Below, one piece after another: positions 17,301 to 25,352 of a DNA stretch of 40,449 nucleotides. Origin of the DNA: Chloroflexota bacterium (GTDB lineage: Bacteria; Chloroflexota; Chloroflexia; QHBQ01; JADMIH01). The stretch's first letter is position 1, and each line of letters starts with the position of its first letter. The notes beneath the pieces were generated by a model. It was not told where the DNA came from, did no database searches, and worked only from the letters and a program-made list of their open reading frames with translations. The stretch spans positions 1 through 40,449 of the forward strand of contig JADMIH010000017.1 of the NCBI GenBank assembly GCA_015478675.1, given 5' to 3'. The position numbers and the translations under genes were made by a program.

Positions 17301-19120
17301 TCCCAGGTCATCGGCGCGCGAGGATCCCATTTGGGAGCGACGGAGGGGTCCCACTCTACCCGCGTCTGCCACTTGGGGCGCTGCCACTGCACTCCCCGTC
17401 CGTCCTGGTAGTGGCTGTGAGGCATGGAGCGAGAGGAGTCGTTGGGATCGTGGCAACGTTTGGTTTTGGGGTTGTATACCCACCCGGCGTAGTTGCGCCC
17501 GTCGGCGGTAAGGCCGGTGTCCCGGTGGAAGCCCCAGCGGTCATAGCCCTCTTTGTCGAAACCGCTCTTGTTGTATGGCGGGTTCTTGTATTGTCTGCCG
17601 GTGCGGGCATCTCGGTTGTTGCGGTCGCGGCCCCAGCGATCTACGCCCTTGCTGTCGTATCCATCCTTGTCATAACCCGTGAGCGAGTAGCCAGTGCGGT
17701 CTCGTCCGTGCATGTTGTAGCCGAGCCGGTCATATCCTTGACCGTCGTACCCCGCCTGGTTGTATTTCTCCCGGTCCATGAAGGAGGCATCGTAGCCTTC
17801 GCGGTTGTACCCGTTGCGGTCCCGGTCGCGCTCATTCAGACCCTGGCGGTTGAAGCCCCACCGGTCGCGCCCATCGGCATCGTACCCGTCGCGGTCGAAG
17901 CCATACTGGTCAAACCCGTCGCCGTAGTAGCCATCGGCGTCGGGCACCCACCACGGATGTACATTCCCGGAGCGGTCACGTCCTCTGCGGTCATAGCCGG
18001 CCCGATCGTAACTGTCTTTGCCATAGGCATCACGGTCATAGCTGTCAGTATCGAAGCCTGCAGAGTCGTAACCCTGCTTGTCGAAGCCGCCCTTCGTGCC
18101 CTGGGCATCATAGCCAAATCGATCCACGCCATTTGCGTTCAGACCCTGGCGATTGTAGCCGCGGCGGTTGAACCCTTTTTTGTTGTAGCCCTCTTTGTCA
18201 TAGCCGGCTTTGTCGAAGCCCTGCCGGTTGTAGCCGTACTTGTTGTACCCGGAGCGGTCAAACCCCGCCCGGTCGAAGCCCATCCAGTCATAGCCCCAGC
18301 GATCTCTCCCTTCCTTGTCGAAACCTCGGCGGTTGTAGCCGTCACGATCGTAACCTTCTCTGTCGTATCCGTGCCGGTCCCGGCCAGTGGCGTCGTATCC
18401 GGAGCGATCGTAACCATCGATGTTGAACCCGGATCGGTCACAGCCGTAGCGATCGCGGCCTGCGCGATCGTAGCCCTGGCGATCATAACCTTCCCTGTCA
18501 TAGCCATCCTGATCATAGGAAGGTCCATTAGTCCCGTCACCATCTACTTCCAGCCACGGCCCAACCCAACCTTTGGACTGCGTATCGCCCGGACCTGAGG
18601 TCGAAGTGGTGGTCGCTAGGACGCTGTCTCCGGTGCTCAGTTGGCGCATGATCGGAGCGGCAGCCACTGCGCCGGTGTTTGTGGTGTTGGCTCCACGGGT
18701 AGAGCGAGAAGGGCGGGATATGTCGGCGGATGGTGACCGATGGCCGTCCTCTGCGATGCGCGTCTTGAGAGCATCCCAGAGGGCAGCGTAACCGGCCTGG
18801 GCTTCAGGTTTCGGAAGGCCCGAAGAGGAATGCACAGGCAGAGGCACTCCCAGTCGAAGCATATGCCCGAAGAGCAGTTGCATCTTGCGCCTGTTCTCCA
18901 GTTCCTGGCTCGTCGTCCGGGTTGGCCCCTGAGTGCGCGTCCAAAGCTGCTCTTCTTCCCGTCGGGCGCGGGCGGCATCATATGCCTGCTGGTAAATGCG
19001 CTCCAGCGCGCTCACCTGTGCGGCCGCTCCTTCGGATGGCGCGCCGGGCGCCGGGCCACCGCTCACGCCACCGCTGACGAGTAGCCCCAGGAATTTGCGA
19101 CGCCTGTATTCGCACGACAC
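14351..19120 (-). CDS. Giant VWA protein: pentapeptide repeats, zinc knuckle, HExxH domain
   Basis: 1589 residues from GTG 19120 (GGAG 9 nt upstream). In order: an N-terminal module (about 1-125) also present in the AAA+ gene upstream; G-(Y/F/R)-(D/N)-(R/K)-x repeats (about 203-535); a zinc knuckle CPQCGQFTGYKAHQCP (about 657-672); a second repeat block (about 754-809); a metallopeptidase-like domain with HEMGHELETP (898-902) and NIIEDGRME downstream; a Gly/Ser/Gln-rich linker (about 1061-1274); and a C-terminal VWA domain (about 1414-1589) with an intact MIDAS DVSGSMS, GGGTN and TDGD. Known: VWA proteins with an EDxRxE/HExxH-like domain (CobT, DUF2201 families) work with MoxR/CobS AAA+ ATPases. 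Inferred: the adaptor or effector of the adjacent AAA+ protein, with the repeats as a binding scaffold. Whether HExxH is catalytic is open. Confidence 0.85.
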   Translation of the reverse strand: MSCEYRRRKFLGLLVSGGVSGGPAPGAPSEGAAAQVSALERIYQQAYDAARARREEEQLWTRTQGPTRTTSQELENRRKMQLLFGHMLRLGVPLPVHSSSGLPKPEAQAGYAALWDALKTRIAEDGHRSPSADISRPSRSTRGANTTNTGAVAAAPIMRQLSTGDSVLATTTSTSGPGDTQSKGWVGPWLEVDGDGTNGPSYDQDGYDREGYDRQGYDRAGRDRYGCDRSGFNIDGYDRSGYDATGRDRHGYDREGYDRDGYNRRGFDKEGRDRWGYDWMGFDRAGFDRSGYNKYGYNRQGFDKAGYDKEGYNKKGFNRRGYNRQGLNANGVDRFGYDAQGTKGGFDKQGYDSAGFDTDSYDRDAYGKDSYDRAGYDRRGRDRSGNVHPWWVPDADGYYGDGFDQYGFDRDGYDADGRDRWGFNRQGLNERDRDRNGYNREGYDASFMDREKYNQAGYDGQGYDRLGYNMHGRDRTGYSLTGYDKDGYDSKGVDRWGRDRNNRDARTGRQYKNPPYNKSGFDKEGYDRWGFHRDTGLTADGRNYAGWVYNPKTKRCHDPNDSSRSMPHSHYQDGRGVQWQRPKWQTRVEWDPSVAPKWDPRAPMTWEEYARVNSTHESVRRSYEARLNPQPNVEQRWQTARANYDPTATSGGVPMRCPQCGQFTGYKAHQCPSFGNRAVTVYRSGLARREGWADYFRPGEDYSDKGVHADTRQTMDGSYPTPNAYGPFANGRSDANPRRAAGVEERDPAYSTGGYDRWGYDEEGFDRFGRDRRGRDEEGYDKDGYDWLGRDRDGYDRHGHDRNGYNRAGIKRPRSLHDLAGDYATPGMDGDILANEGVRRLYSQVASSLAGTPRQVVFREGGGFATDMQGTIYLDPYPLGREAPLVYNAAVVMEGLQHEMGHELETPLDTFKRILEISNSPRPVEGLDAGRSLVKDIYNIIEDGRMERRISQLPGVAEYLAVGCKLQPRWDEQVGEGVPLAHEVQGALLYEALPYNQVRAEVLDAMTPKGRALFEELRPVVHRGVFGSPEDAYEASIEIARRLQEEGITAPDEQLRIPVPAFFFFAGGAEGGGQSSGSAGQGGVLVVVPDAQTGGSSGFGQAGSEGQGPSGSQASSTASSASTVTASAAGGSGAGGGAGTIAGTGAVNGRSGSENAGDRSAASANAGTSGSPQGAEAGVDRDSPSGQQGQQTSGLAPGQEGRDKQSAPGQQGQQGTTSSPSDRDGAADSRDGQAQSQTQKAHTNQTHTPASAGTSTPGTGTAGLRDPDRPFSDTEARRVLDELERDLADAVESDIRRQSRVEVLGRNLHKPIAARQEAEQVYRDAQGRVRTAAVQFPSLPDGDGALARVQKRRSTQRTVARQMARYLENVQDVAEETLNFQSRGKIDRHRFTAAMKDAPDVYKRRVEVEGPGFALSVAVDVSGSMSKEMRSGSLCDAAMVLSDACEEMSMPYEVRAFSGRTYQYKAMDDPAFSLDRAAMLINGEGGGTNMAQTAGLAATSLLARPERNKLFVSLTDGDLGDHDSTMRQMEQARRDGVLTFGIFLSRGGYVNRDRMDQIYGKANWTVINSIQEMPRAVGQRIALLMRRAR
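16694..16861 (-). repeat. Second pentapeptide-repeat block (G-Y-D-R-x type)
   Basis: About eleven 15-bp units encode GYDRWGYDEEGFDRFGRDRR and onward. They are separated from the main block by the zinc-knuckle region. Codons vary between units, so the period is kept at protein level. Confidence 0.9.
17516..18514 (-). repeat. Main pentapeptide-repeat block, about 65 units of G-[YF]-[DN]-[RK]-x
   Basis: Nearly 1 kb of 15-bp units encodes a five-residue period (GYDRD, GYNRR, GFDKE, GRDRW). Aromatic and Arg/Lys positions alternate with Asp/Asn and Gly, with a few interruptions such as NVHPWWVPDADGYYGDG. The periodicity also creates a long open frame on the opposite strand, which is a by-product and not a gene. 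Confidence 0.92.
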
Positions 19121-19160
19121 TCTATCTCTCTCCTTTACATACAGGGGGTCCGAGTCGAAA

Positions 19161-22100
19161 TCAACTCTGTTGCGGGCCCTCACCGCTGGCGCGGCGGTTG
19201 AGCGCCTGCCCGTCCTCGCCGTAGTACCGCTTGAAGATCTGCTGGACAAGCTTGAACTGCTCGTCGTATCCTTCGCCCGAATCGCAGTAGATCTTGAATT
19301 GCTCGAGCGCCAGCAGCGGGTCGCCTGTAGCCTCACACATTGCAGCAAAGTGCAGGGCTTCGCGCGGAGTCGGCTCCAGCAGGTGCCGGGAAGAAGCTCC
19401 GATCTGACGCGTCTGCGCCAGATTGCGGAGGTCGCGCACGAAGCGCACCGCTATCTCCACCCTCTCGGCGCTTGGTGGCGACATCCTGACCGAATAGTCT
19501 CGGCCCAGTATCTCCTGCAGGCGTTCCTGCTTCTGCTGGGTTGCCTTGCCGTCTCCGCCGTCGGAGTTCCCCTTCCCGTCCTCTATCCCGAAGAGCGCCC
19601 CGAGCGAACCCACCAGTCGCCGGGTCTCATCTTTGATGTCGGGAGCGTCCATCCTGACGGTCGGGATGCGCGAGAGGAGCGCGCCGTCAGGACGGTCAGA
19701 GGAGCCGTCGTAACCGGGGTTCCAGGTGCAAATGAAGACTGTGGAGGGGTGGACGGGTATCTCCTTGGCAGCCATGCCGGCCTCTGTGCCTTGCACCTCG
19801 AACACTCCATCCTCCATCATCCGTTGGAGCGCGCCCAGAGTACCGGGGTTCGCCTTGACCAGCTCGTTGATGCAGATCACCCCGCCCGCAGCCGCGGCCT
19901 GGCCCAGCGGCCCGAGCTTGGGCATGCTGGTGCCGTCTTGCAGCACGGTGTGGCCGATCTCTTCCTGCAAGGAGGTGTCTCTGTGGAGAGTGGTCTCGTA
20001 ATATGGCAGCCCCAGTGAGGCGGCTATCTGGCGAGCAGTGGTGTTCTTACCGGTACCCGCTGTGCCCGCGAAGCCGAACACCCGCATGTGCGTGCCTTTC
20101 AATGGCTTCTTGCGGTTAGGGTCCCAGGCGATCTGCAACGACGAAGAGACTATCCGTAATGCCTTCTCTGCGCCCGCGCTGACATCGTAAGTCGGATCTA
20201 TCTCCTCATAGTGCAGAGGCAACGGCTGCGCGCGGTGGCCGCCCAGGCTGGGAGCCAGGCGGCTCAGGTACGGGTCGGGCAACTCGGGAGGTTTGACGTG
20301 CTTGAGGATGTGCTCCTGGGGAGTGAGAGGCAGAACCTCGAGCGGTGGTCGCGCCGGCGGTGTCGGAGGCGGTGCCGGTTTCGGCGATATTAGCCGGGGA
20401 TCACGAGATGAAGCACGCCGTTTCCCGCCGGTGCCTGCCGAAGCATTAGAAGTATCAGGAGTATCAGCAATTTCGGCAGGAGCATCAGTGAACACCTCTT
20501 CCTCAGTTGTATGGTGCAGGGAATGTAGAGCCGACTCCTGCAGGATCGTGGCCAGACGATCCAAAGCAGAGGCCATCCGCTCATCCGCCGGTGATGCGAC
20601 TAGTTGTGAGGGAAGTGAGGCAGTAGATTGCACTGGCTGGAGGCTTCCCGCCCGTTCGCCGATTCTCCCCCCTAGCCTCTCCCCCAGCACGTTACCCAGC
20701 TTCTCCCCTAGCTTCTCTCCCAGCCGATCGCCTAACCTGTCAAACGCGTCGGTCAGGACCTGGGCAAACGCTGGTGATGGCTGGGTGTCAGACCTTGTTG
20801 CATCTCCGACGTCTGCTGCTTCAGGCTCGGATGTCTCAGAACCCACAGGCGGCAGAGTAGCAGGGGCGGTAGCCGGGGCAATGGGACTGGCGGGAATGGT
20901 AGGAACCGGCACGGCAGCCTGAGGCTGTGCGTCCATATGCGCAGGAGCCTGCGCGCGAACAGGGCAGTTGTGGACATCTCCCATCCAACGCCCGCAGTCG
21001 GGGCAGCGCGGAGTATTCACCTGCGCTCCCAGCGTGAGGGCAGACCCGCCAGCCAGTTCATCACGCATCGTCAGGTAGGCGCTGTCGGCGACCGCCAACG
21101 GCGAACCGCTTCCCCGTCGCAGTGCCTCCAAATCTGACACCAGGGATCGTAAGGCAGTGGGCGCGGTATCGGGTCGTGCCCGCCCGAGCTGCTCCCAGTG
21201 TGCGATCACCGCGGCCATCTGCTCCGGGGAAGCGTTCGGGGTGCCGTTCGTGTCGCCGGCGGTATGCGTGTCTGGATTATAGACGGCTATCAGTTCGCTG
21301 CCGTCGGAGTTATATAGCTGCACACCATGCTCGGTAGCCACGACCTGACCTCTGCTGAGCAGGTCGGCGGCAGTTACAAGAGTACGCCCAACTGCTACCC
21401 CACCTTTGGGTGCAGGCTCGGCCCCCGTGCGCCTGGCCTGTGCCCAGTCGTTGCGGTCTGAGCTCCTGTCACCCACCTTGTAGGTGCGCCCGCAGGCCTC
21501 GACGGGCACCCCCTGCCAACCCCCCTTGCGGTATTCAGTGCCGGTAAAATGCCCCCAGTCATAGCTGACGCCACCTTGCAGAGTCGTGGGCCTCAGGAGT
21601 ACGGGCTTGCCTGGCGTGCCTGGTGGATTGGGGCCCACTCCTGAGCGGGCCAGCGAGGCAGGAGAAGTAGCAGAAGCATGCGGTGCCCCCTGGGAACCCA
21701 AAGAATGGATCGGCGTGCCGGGCGGCAGGATTGTGCCGTAGGCGGCGGCTGCGGCCTGCACTGCGCCCATCGTGCCTGTGGCCCCTGTCGCGCCTGTCGC
21801 ACCCACACGGGTATCTGCTTGCAGGTGGGCCGTACTTTCAGCTATGTCGATCAGGCTCGTGGGGTCCCCGAGCACTGATGCAGGATCTATGGCGTTCAGG
21901 CCGCTCGCATCCAGTACGGCGACCACGCGCCTGTCGGGCAGTTCGACGTGGCGCAGACCCGATCTGCCTATCCACATGCCGGGGACAAAGCCCTGGCTGA
22001 GCGCCGGTATCGCGCCATCGAGAGTGACGCCAGCCTCCTCGCCCGTCAGGCAGTGGATCATGCGCACCGTCCCGCCCGGCGTTGCGCGGGCGGCATCTAT

Positions 22101-22691
22101 CAATTCCTGCAGACCATCGACCCGATGGCCCGCAGGGTTGATGCAAGTATATGCACCTCTGGGAGTACCGAGCCGCCGCTGCAGAGCCCGCTCCAGGTCA
22201 CCTGCCGTGGCCGTGAACGGGCACACGTGGCCTCGTGTACGAGAAGCAAACTGCCCGCAGTTGGAGCAGCGGTAATAGCCGTGGTCGTCCACCCGAAGCG
22301 AGCTGACGGTGCGGCGCAGTTGCCGTTGCTGCAGCACGCGAACCGCCACGTCGGGGAGTGCCTTTCCGGTACGCGCCGCTTCGATGGTATCGTACACCGC
22401 CTGGTAGCCGAACTGTGCGTCGCGCCGAGGCAAACGCATCCCCTGCCTGGAGTGCGTAGGCCGGGAAAGCCCGTGAGCCTTCTCCATCTCTTCAAACAGC
22501 TGGAGCGTACGCCCTGCTGCTTTGTGCTGTTGGAGTGGAGACCTTATGGCTGCACCGTCGTTGCGGGCCGTGTTGAATATCTGCTCAAGCACTACCCGGG
22601 TTTCGGTTTCCCCTCCAAGCGCGCCGGCCAGGGCGCCGCCTGACACAGCGACCCTTTCAAAGTATCGGATCCGGTTCTCTTCGCACGACAT
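19161..22691 (-). CDS. MoxR/CobS-like AAA+ ATPase with zinc knuckles
   Basis: 1176 residues from ATG 22691 (AAGGAG 7 nt upstream). Residues about 1-112 form a module shared with the VWA protein: both start MSCE, keep an SGG motif and end in a Q-GY-A-D helix. Two zinc knuckles follow, CSNCGQFASRTRGHVCP (about 142-157) and CPDCGRWMGDVHNCP (about 563-577), with divergent middle regions and a heptad-like RLGEKLGEKLGNVLGERLG segment. The AAA+ domain is C-terminal (about 850-1100): Walker A GTAGTGKN (876-883), Walker B-like GGVICINEL, sensor 1 FICTWNPG and Arg finger LLSRIP. Two residues deviate: N for S/T after the Walker A lysine, and N for D in Walker B. Known: MoxR/CobS ATPases act with VWA partners. 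It stops 41 nt before the VWA start, so one operon is likely. Confidence 0.85.
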   Translation of the reverse strand: MSCEENRIRYFERVAVSGGALAGALGGETETRVVLEQIFNTARNDGAAIRSPLQQHKAAGRTLQLFEEMEKAHGLSRPTHSRQGMRLPRRDAQFGYQAVYDTIEAARTGKALPDVAVRVLQQRQLRRTVSSLRVDDHGYYRCSNCGQFASRTRGHVCPFTATAGDLERALQRRLGTPRGAYTCINPAGHRVDGLQELIDAARATPGGTVRMIHCLTGEEAGVTLDGAIPALSQGFVPGMWIGRSGLRHVELPDRRVVAVLDASGLNAIDPASVLGDPTSLIDIAESTAHLQADTRVGATGATGATGTMGAVQAAAAAYGTILPPGTPIHSLGSQGAPHASATSPASLARSGVGPNPPGTPGKPVLLRPTTLQGGVSYDWGHFTGTEYRKGGWQGVPVEACGRTYKVGDRSSDRNDWAQARRTGAEPAPKGGVAVGRTLVTAADLLSRGQVVATEHGVQLYNSDGSELIAVYNPDTHTAGDTNGTPNASPEQMAAVIAHWEQLGRARPDTAPTALRSLVSDLEALRRGSGSPLAVADSAYLTMRDELAGGSALTLGAQVNTPRCPDCGRWMGDVHNCPVRAQAPAHMDAQPQAAVPVPTIPASPIAPATAPATLPPVGSETSEPEAADVGDATRSDTQPSPAFAQVLTDAFDRLGDRLGEKLGEKLGNVLGERLGGRIGERAGSLQPVQSTASLPSQLVASPADERMASALDRLATILQESALHSLHHTTEEEVFTDAPAEIADTPDTSNASAGTGGKRRASSRDPRLISPKPAPPPTPPARPPLEVLPLTPQEHILKHVKPPELPDPYLSRLAPSLGGHRAQPLPLHYEEIDPTYDVSAGAEKALRIVSSSLQIAWDPNRKKPLKGTHMRVFGFAGTAGTGKNTTARQIAASLGLPYYETTLHRDTSLQEEIGHTVLQDGTSMPKLGPLGQAAAAGGVICINELVKANPGTLGALQRMMEDGVFEVQGTEAGMAAKEIPVHPSTVFICTWNPGYDGSSDRPDGALLSRIPTVRMDAPDIKDETRRLVGSLGALFGIEDGKGNSDGGDGKATQQKQERLQEILGRDYSVRMSPPSAERVEIAVRFVRDLRNLAQTRQIGASSRHLLEPTPREALHFAAMCEATGDPLLALEQFKIYCDSGEGYDEQFKLVQQIFKRYYGEDGQALNRRASGEGPQQS

Positions 22692-22880
22692 GAATCGCTC
22701 CTTCGATACCCCTGGTACGCCCCTGGTGCCCACTGCCGGCTGCCGCAAGAGTGGTCCGCGCATTCAAGCTCCGCAAGCCCCACTCAGGGTAAGCCATCTT
22801 CGTCCCTTCACAGATCATATGGGCTGCAACGTCACCCCCGCGTCACGCATTTTGCGCACCTGAGGGAGCGCCCCTGCTAC

Positions 22881-24368
22881 CTAACCAGGATCAGCTTCTG
22901 TGTTGGCCCGCGCCGGTAACAGCCTCCCGATGAAATCGAGCGCGTCGCGTGACCATGTACCCCATGGCTCCGGCAGGGCGACTCCCCCACCGTATCCTTC
23001 GAGGCTATTCATCGCCGCCGAGAACCTGTCGGCGCACTCCAATAGCTGGAGCACCGCGTCCTGGACGTCGGGTGGCACCTGAGCCTGGGGCACCTGCCCA
23101 ACCCGGCTCTCCACCTGGGTTGAGGGAGATGCAGAGCCTTCGAGGAACTGAGGGTTCCCGGCAACGCCAGGGAAGTGCTCCTGCCCGTTGGCCTGTTGGA
23201 GTGAAGGCGTTAGAGCCGTCACGGGTTCCGTGCCGGTAGGTAGAGCCGTTGCAAATGAAGGCTCCGAACGTGACCAACCGTGCAAACCTTGCAAACCTTG
23301 CAAACCTTGCAGACCCTGTACTTCCGCCAGGGCATCTTCGATAGTGTCATAGAACCCATCGCGCCGCGCCCGGGCGACGCGACGGACCTTGCGTGCCAAC
23401 GATGGGTTGGCCGCGAGCGCCTCCACTACCCTCTTCTGGTCCTCCGGCTCGAGCGTGCCCAGTGAGCGCAGAGCCGCTTCTGTTATGTCAAGCTGCCTGA
23501 GGCGTTCCTGTAATGCGGGCTCAATGTTGAGCATCCGCAGCTTGCGCTTGCGCTCCCAGGGCGCCATGCTTATACCCAGGTCGTCCAGGTGGGTCTTCCA
23601 GGTTACATCCGGCCGCTCCGGCACCCAGCCGGAGTCCCGGAGCACTCCCTCGAGGGCCTGAATGATGTTGTAGCTGGAAGTTCCCTGCTCCCAGGCTTCC
23701 TCTAATAGACGCCGTGCTACGTCACCGACGCCACGAGCGTCGGCGTTCGCGAGCAGGCGGCTTATGCACAGCGCCGATATCTCCTCTAGAGGGTGCATGG
23801 GGAGGCGGTGCATGTTCTCTACCAGGCCCAGAACATGGGCGCGGGCCGGATCCATCGGAGGGTAGACCAGGCAGAGGATGTGAGTCCACCCAGCGAGCCG
23901 GGCGGCCTCAACCCGACGTTCGCCCGCACAGAGGCGATAGCTGCCGTCCGGCATCTCCTCCACCACCGGTGGTTCGGCGAGACGTGGCTCGTCCTCTGAG
24001 CCGAGACTGCGAGCTAACCCCTCGAGATCGGCATCGGTGCCTGTATCTGTACCTGTACCCGCCCCGGTACCCATCCCCACACTGGTACTCGCGCTTGCAG
24101 ACTCCGGATTTCCGGGAGACGCTGTGTTATTGGTTGCTCCGTGGCCGGTAGGCGCCGAACGGGCAGGATACGAGGCGCGGCGGGTATGGGGGCTACGGCG
24201 CGTATGGCGAGGGTTACGCACTGTCACTATAAGGGAGAGAGGAATTTGCTTCAGCACCGGCCGTCCCTGCATTGCGGGCGCGCCCGACGGTGTGACGCTA
24301 TCCTTGATGTTATCCTGGGCGGCATCCTCGCCTGCCATATGCCCCTGGCCGGTCGTTGCGTTGCTCAC
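22881..24368 (-). CDS. Divergent ParB/Spo0J-family protein
   Basis: 495 residues from GTG 24368 with AAGGAGG 5 nt upstream. The ParB N-terminal nuclease/CTPase fold is visible: an arginine-rich box VRNPRHTRR, then a Thr/Gly-rich insert (GTGAGTGTDTGTD), the GERR box CAGERRVEAARLAGW, and LVENMHRLPMHPLEEISAL, the counterpart of the LIEN-Q-R-L-P-E box. A helical HTH-like middle and a Pro/Ser-rich tail follow. A 9-bp repeat encodes LQGLQGLQG. Known: ParB binds parS, loads as a CTP clamp and uses a ParA ATPase. No ParA is adjacent; the nearest SIMIBI ATPase on this strand is at 8043-9035. It directly precedes the AAA+ gene (189 nt gap), an unusual pairing. Confidence 0.8.
   Translation of the reverse strand: MSNATTGQGHMAGEDAAQDNIKDSVTPSGAPAMQGRPVLKQIPLSLIVTVRNPRHTRRSPHTRRASYPARSAPTGHGATNNTASPGNPESASASTSVGMGTGAGTGTDTGTDADLEGLARSLGSEDEPRLAEPPVVEEMPDGSYRLCAGERRVEAARLAGWTHILCLVYPPMDPARAHVLGLVENMHRLPMHPLEEISALCISRLLANADARGVGDVARRLLEEAWEQGTSSYNIIQALEGVLRDSGWVPERPDVTWKTHLDDLGISMAPWERKRKLRMLNIEPALQERLRQLDITEAALRSLGTLEPEDQKRVVEALAANPSLARKVRRVARARRDGFYDTIEDALAEVQGLQGLQGLQGLHGWSRSEPSFATALPTGTEPVTALTPSLQQANGQEHFPGVAGNPQFLEGSASPSTQVESRVGQVPQAQVPPDVQDAVLQLLECADRFSAAMNSLEGYGGGVALPEPWGTWSRDALDFIGRLLPARANTEADPG
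23281..23313. repeat. 9-bp tandem repeat GCAAACCTT
   Basis: About three and a half copies encode the Leu-Gln-Gly repeats in the divergent ParB. Confidence 0.85.
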
Positions 24369-24544
24369 GTGTCCTCCTTTTTCAACTTAGCCGTCCTTCC
24401 CTGCTCCGCTCCGAGGAGGTCACAATGCTTACTCTTCCCACCCCGGTACGCCCCTGGGTACGCCCTCGCAATGTCCGCCGCATGTGCCTCCCGTGTCCTC
24501 CGGTGGCACCAGACTGCCTATGCACCGGAGGTCATGGCGGCTAG

Positions 24545-25351
24545 TTACACCGGCTCGGCATAGTCGGCGTCTATGTCTATAAGGAGCGTGCCCTCCGAGC
24601 TACTGCTCACTGCTAACCCCAGGGCATCCAGGAAGTCGACCTCCAGAGCGTCCACCTCCGGGTCTGCCGGACTTTCCACCAGTGAGCAACAGCATCTATC
24701 GTTACACCCCGCTCCGAACATCTCCACCACGTCTCCACCTCCCCAAAGCACACTGCCGGGTGTCGGGAACGTCAAGAGCTCACTGTTCTCACCGCGGCCT
24801 ACCTCACCTCCAAGCCACGAAGTCCAGGCGCGAGCCTCCACCTGCGCTATCAGCCAGGGACCCCCAGCCGCGCGCAACAGCAAGAGCCGGCCATACCAGA
24901 TGCCCAGAAGGGGCTTCAGGCTATCCAGGAAGGCTCGCTCGGCCGCCTGGATCGGCGCAGTTTTGCCCGATCCGCCCGATCCGCCAGTTCCACCTGGTCC
25001 ACCCCGTATTACATGTCCCCTCGTCAGCAGGCAAGTCTGCACCTCTACCGTCACCTGGGTGTGCAGGCTCACAACGTGACGTGGCGGGATCCATGCTGCC
25101 GTTTCGCCCAAAGGGTGCTTCGGAGGATGCCTCATCGTCCCTCTGGCCCAGCCGCGCATAACATCCTCGCGCTCAGGGTCCGTAAGGAAGCCCCACACAT
25201 CTCGATCACCGGCTACATCGAGGGTGTTTTCGGACTGGAAGAATTCACCTTGAGGTATAGCCTCCGGGCACGGGCTGCCAGGGTGTGCCCGGCCGGAGAG
25301 CCAGGCCTGCATACGGTCGCTGTCTATCGTGTAGAAGAGATTTCGGCACAT
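24545..25351 (-). CDS. Unknown 268-residue protein
   Basis: Starts ATG 25351, one base after the stop codon of the Rep-like gene (TGA 25353-25355), so translational coupling is likely. The N-terminus is MCRNLFYTIDSDRMQAWL. The middle has HVVSLHTQVTVEVQTCLL, a Gly/Ser linker (GGPGGTGGSGGSGK) encoded by a 9-bp-type repeat, and LLGIWYGRLLLLRAAGGPW. A Cys cluster CNDRCCC lies near the C-terminus, which is acidic (LLIDIDADYAEPV). No family was recognised. Its coupling to the Rep-like gene suggests a role in replication or copy control, but that is inference only. Confidence 0.6.
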   Translation of the reverse strand: MCRNLFYTIDSDRMQAWLSGRAHPGSPCPEAIPQGEFFQSENTLDVAGDRDVWGFLTDPEREDVMRGWARGTMRHPPKHPLGETAAWIPPRHVVSLHTQVTVEVQTCLLTRGHVIRGGPGGTGGSGGSGKTAPIQAAERAFLDSLKPLLGIWYGRLLLLRAAGGPWLIAQVEARAWTSWLGGEVGRGENSELLTFPTPGSVLWGGGDVVEMFGAGCNDRCCCSLVESPADPEVDALEVDFLDALGLAVSSSSEGTLLIDIDADYAEPV

Positions 25352-25352
25352 A

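Noticed and set aside
16997..18598. A 533-codon open frame on the + strand opposite the pentapeptide repeats, Val/Ala-rich
   Set aside because: It is the mirror of the repeat-encoding gene: the 15-bp period excludes stops on the other strand. No RBS, no motif, and the minus gene is strongly supported.
19046..19120. Tat-like signal (RRRKFLGLLVSGG) at the N-terminus of the VWA protein
   Set aside because: The hydrophobic stretch is short and Gly-rich, the same module opens the AAA+ protein without the twin Arg motif, and its partner must be cytoplasmic.
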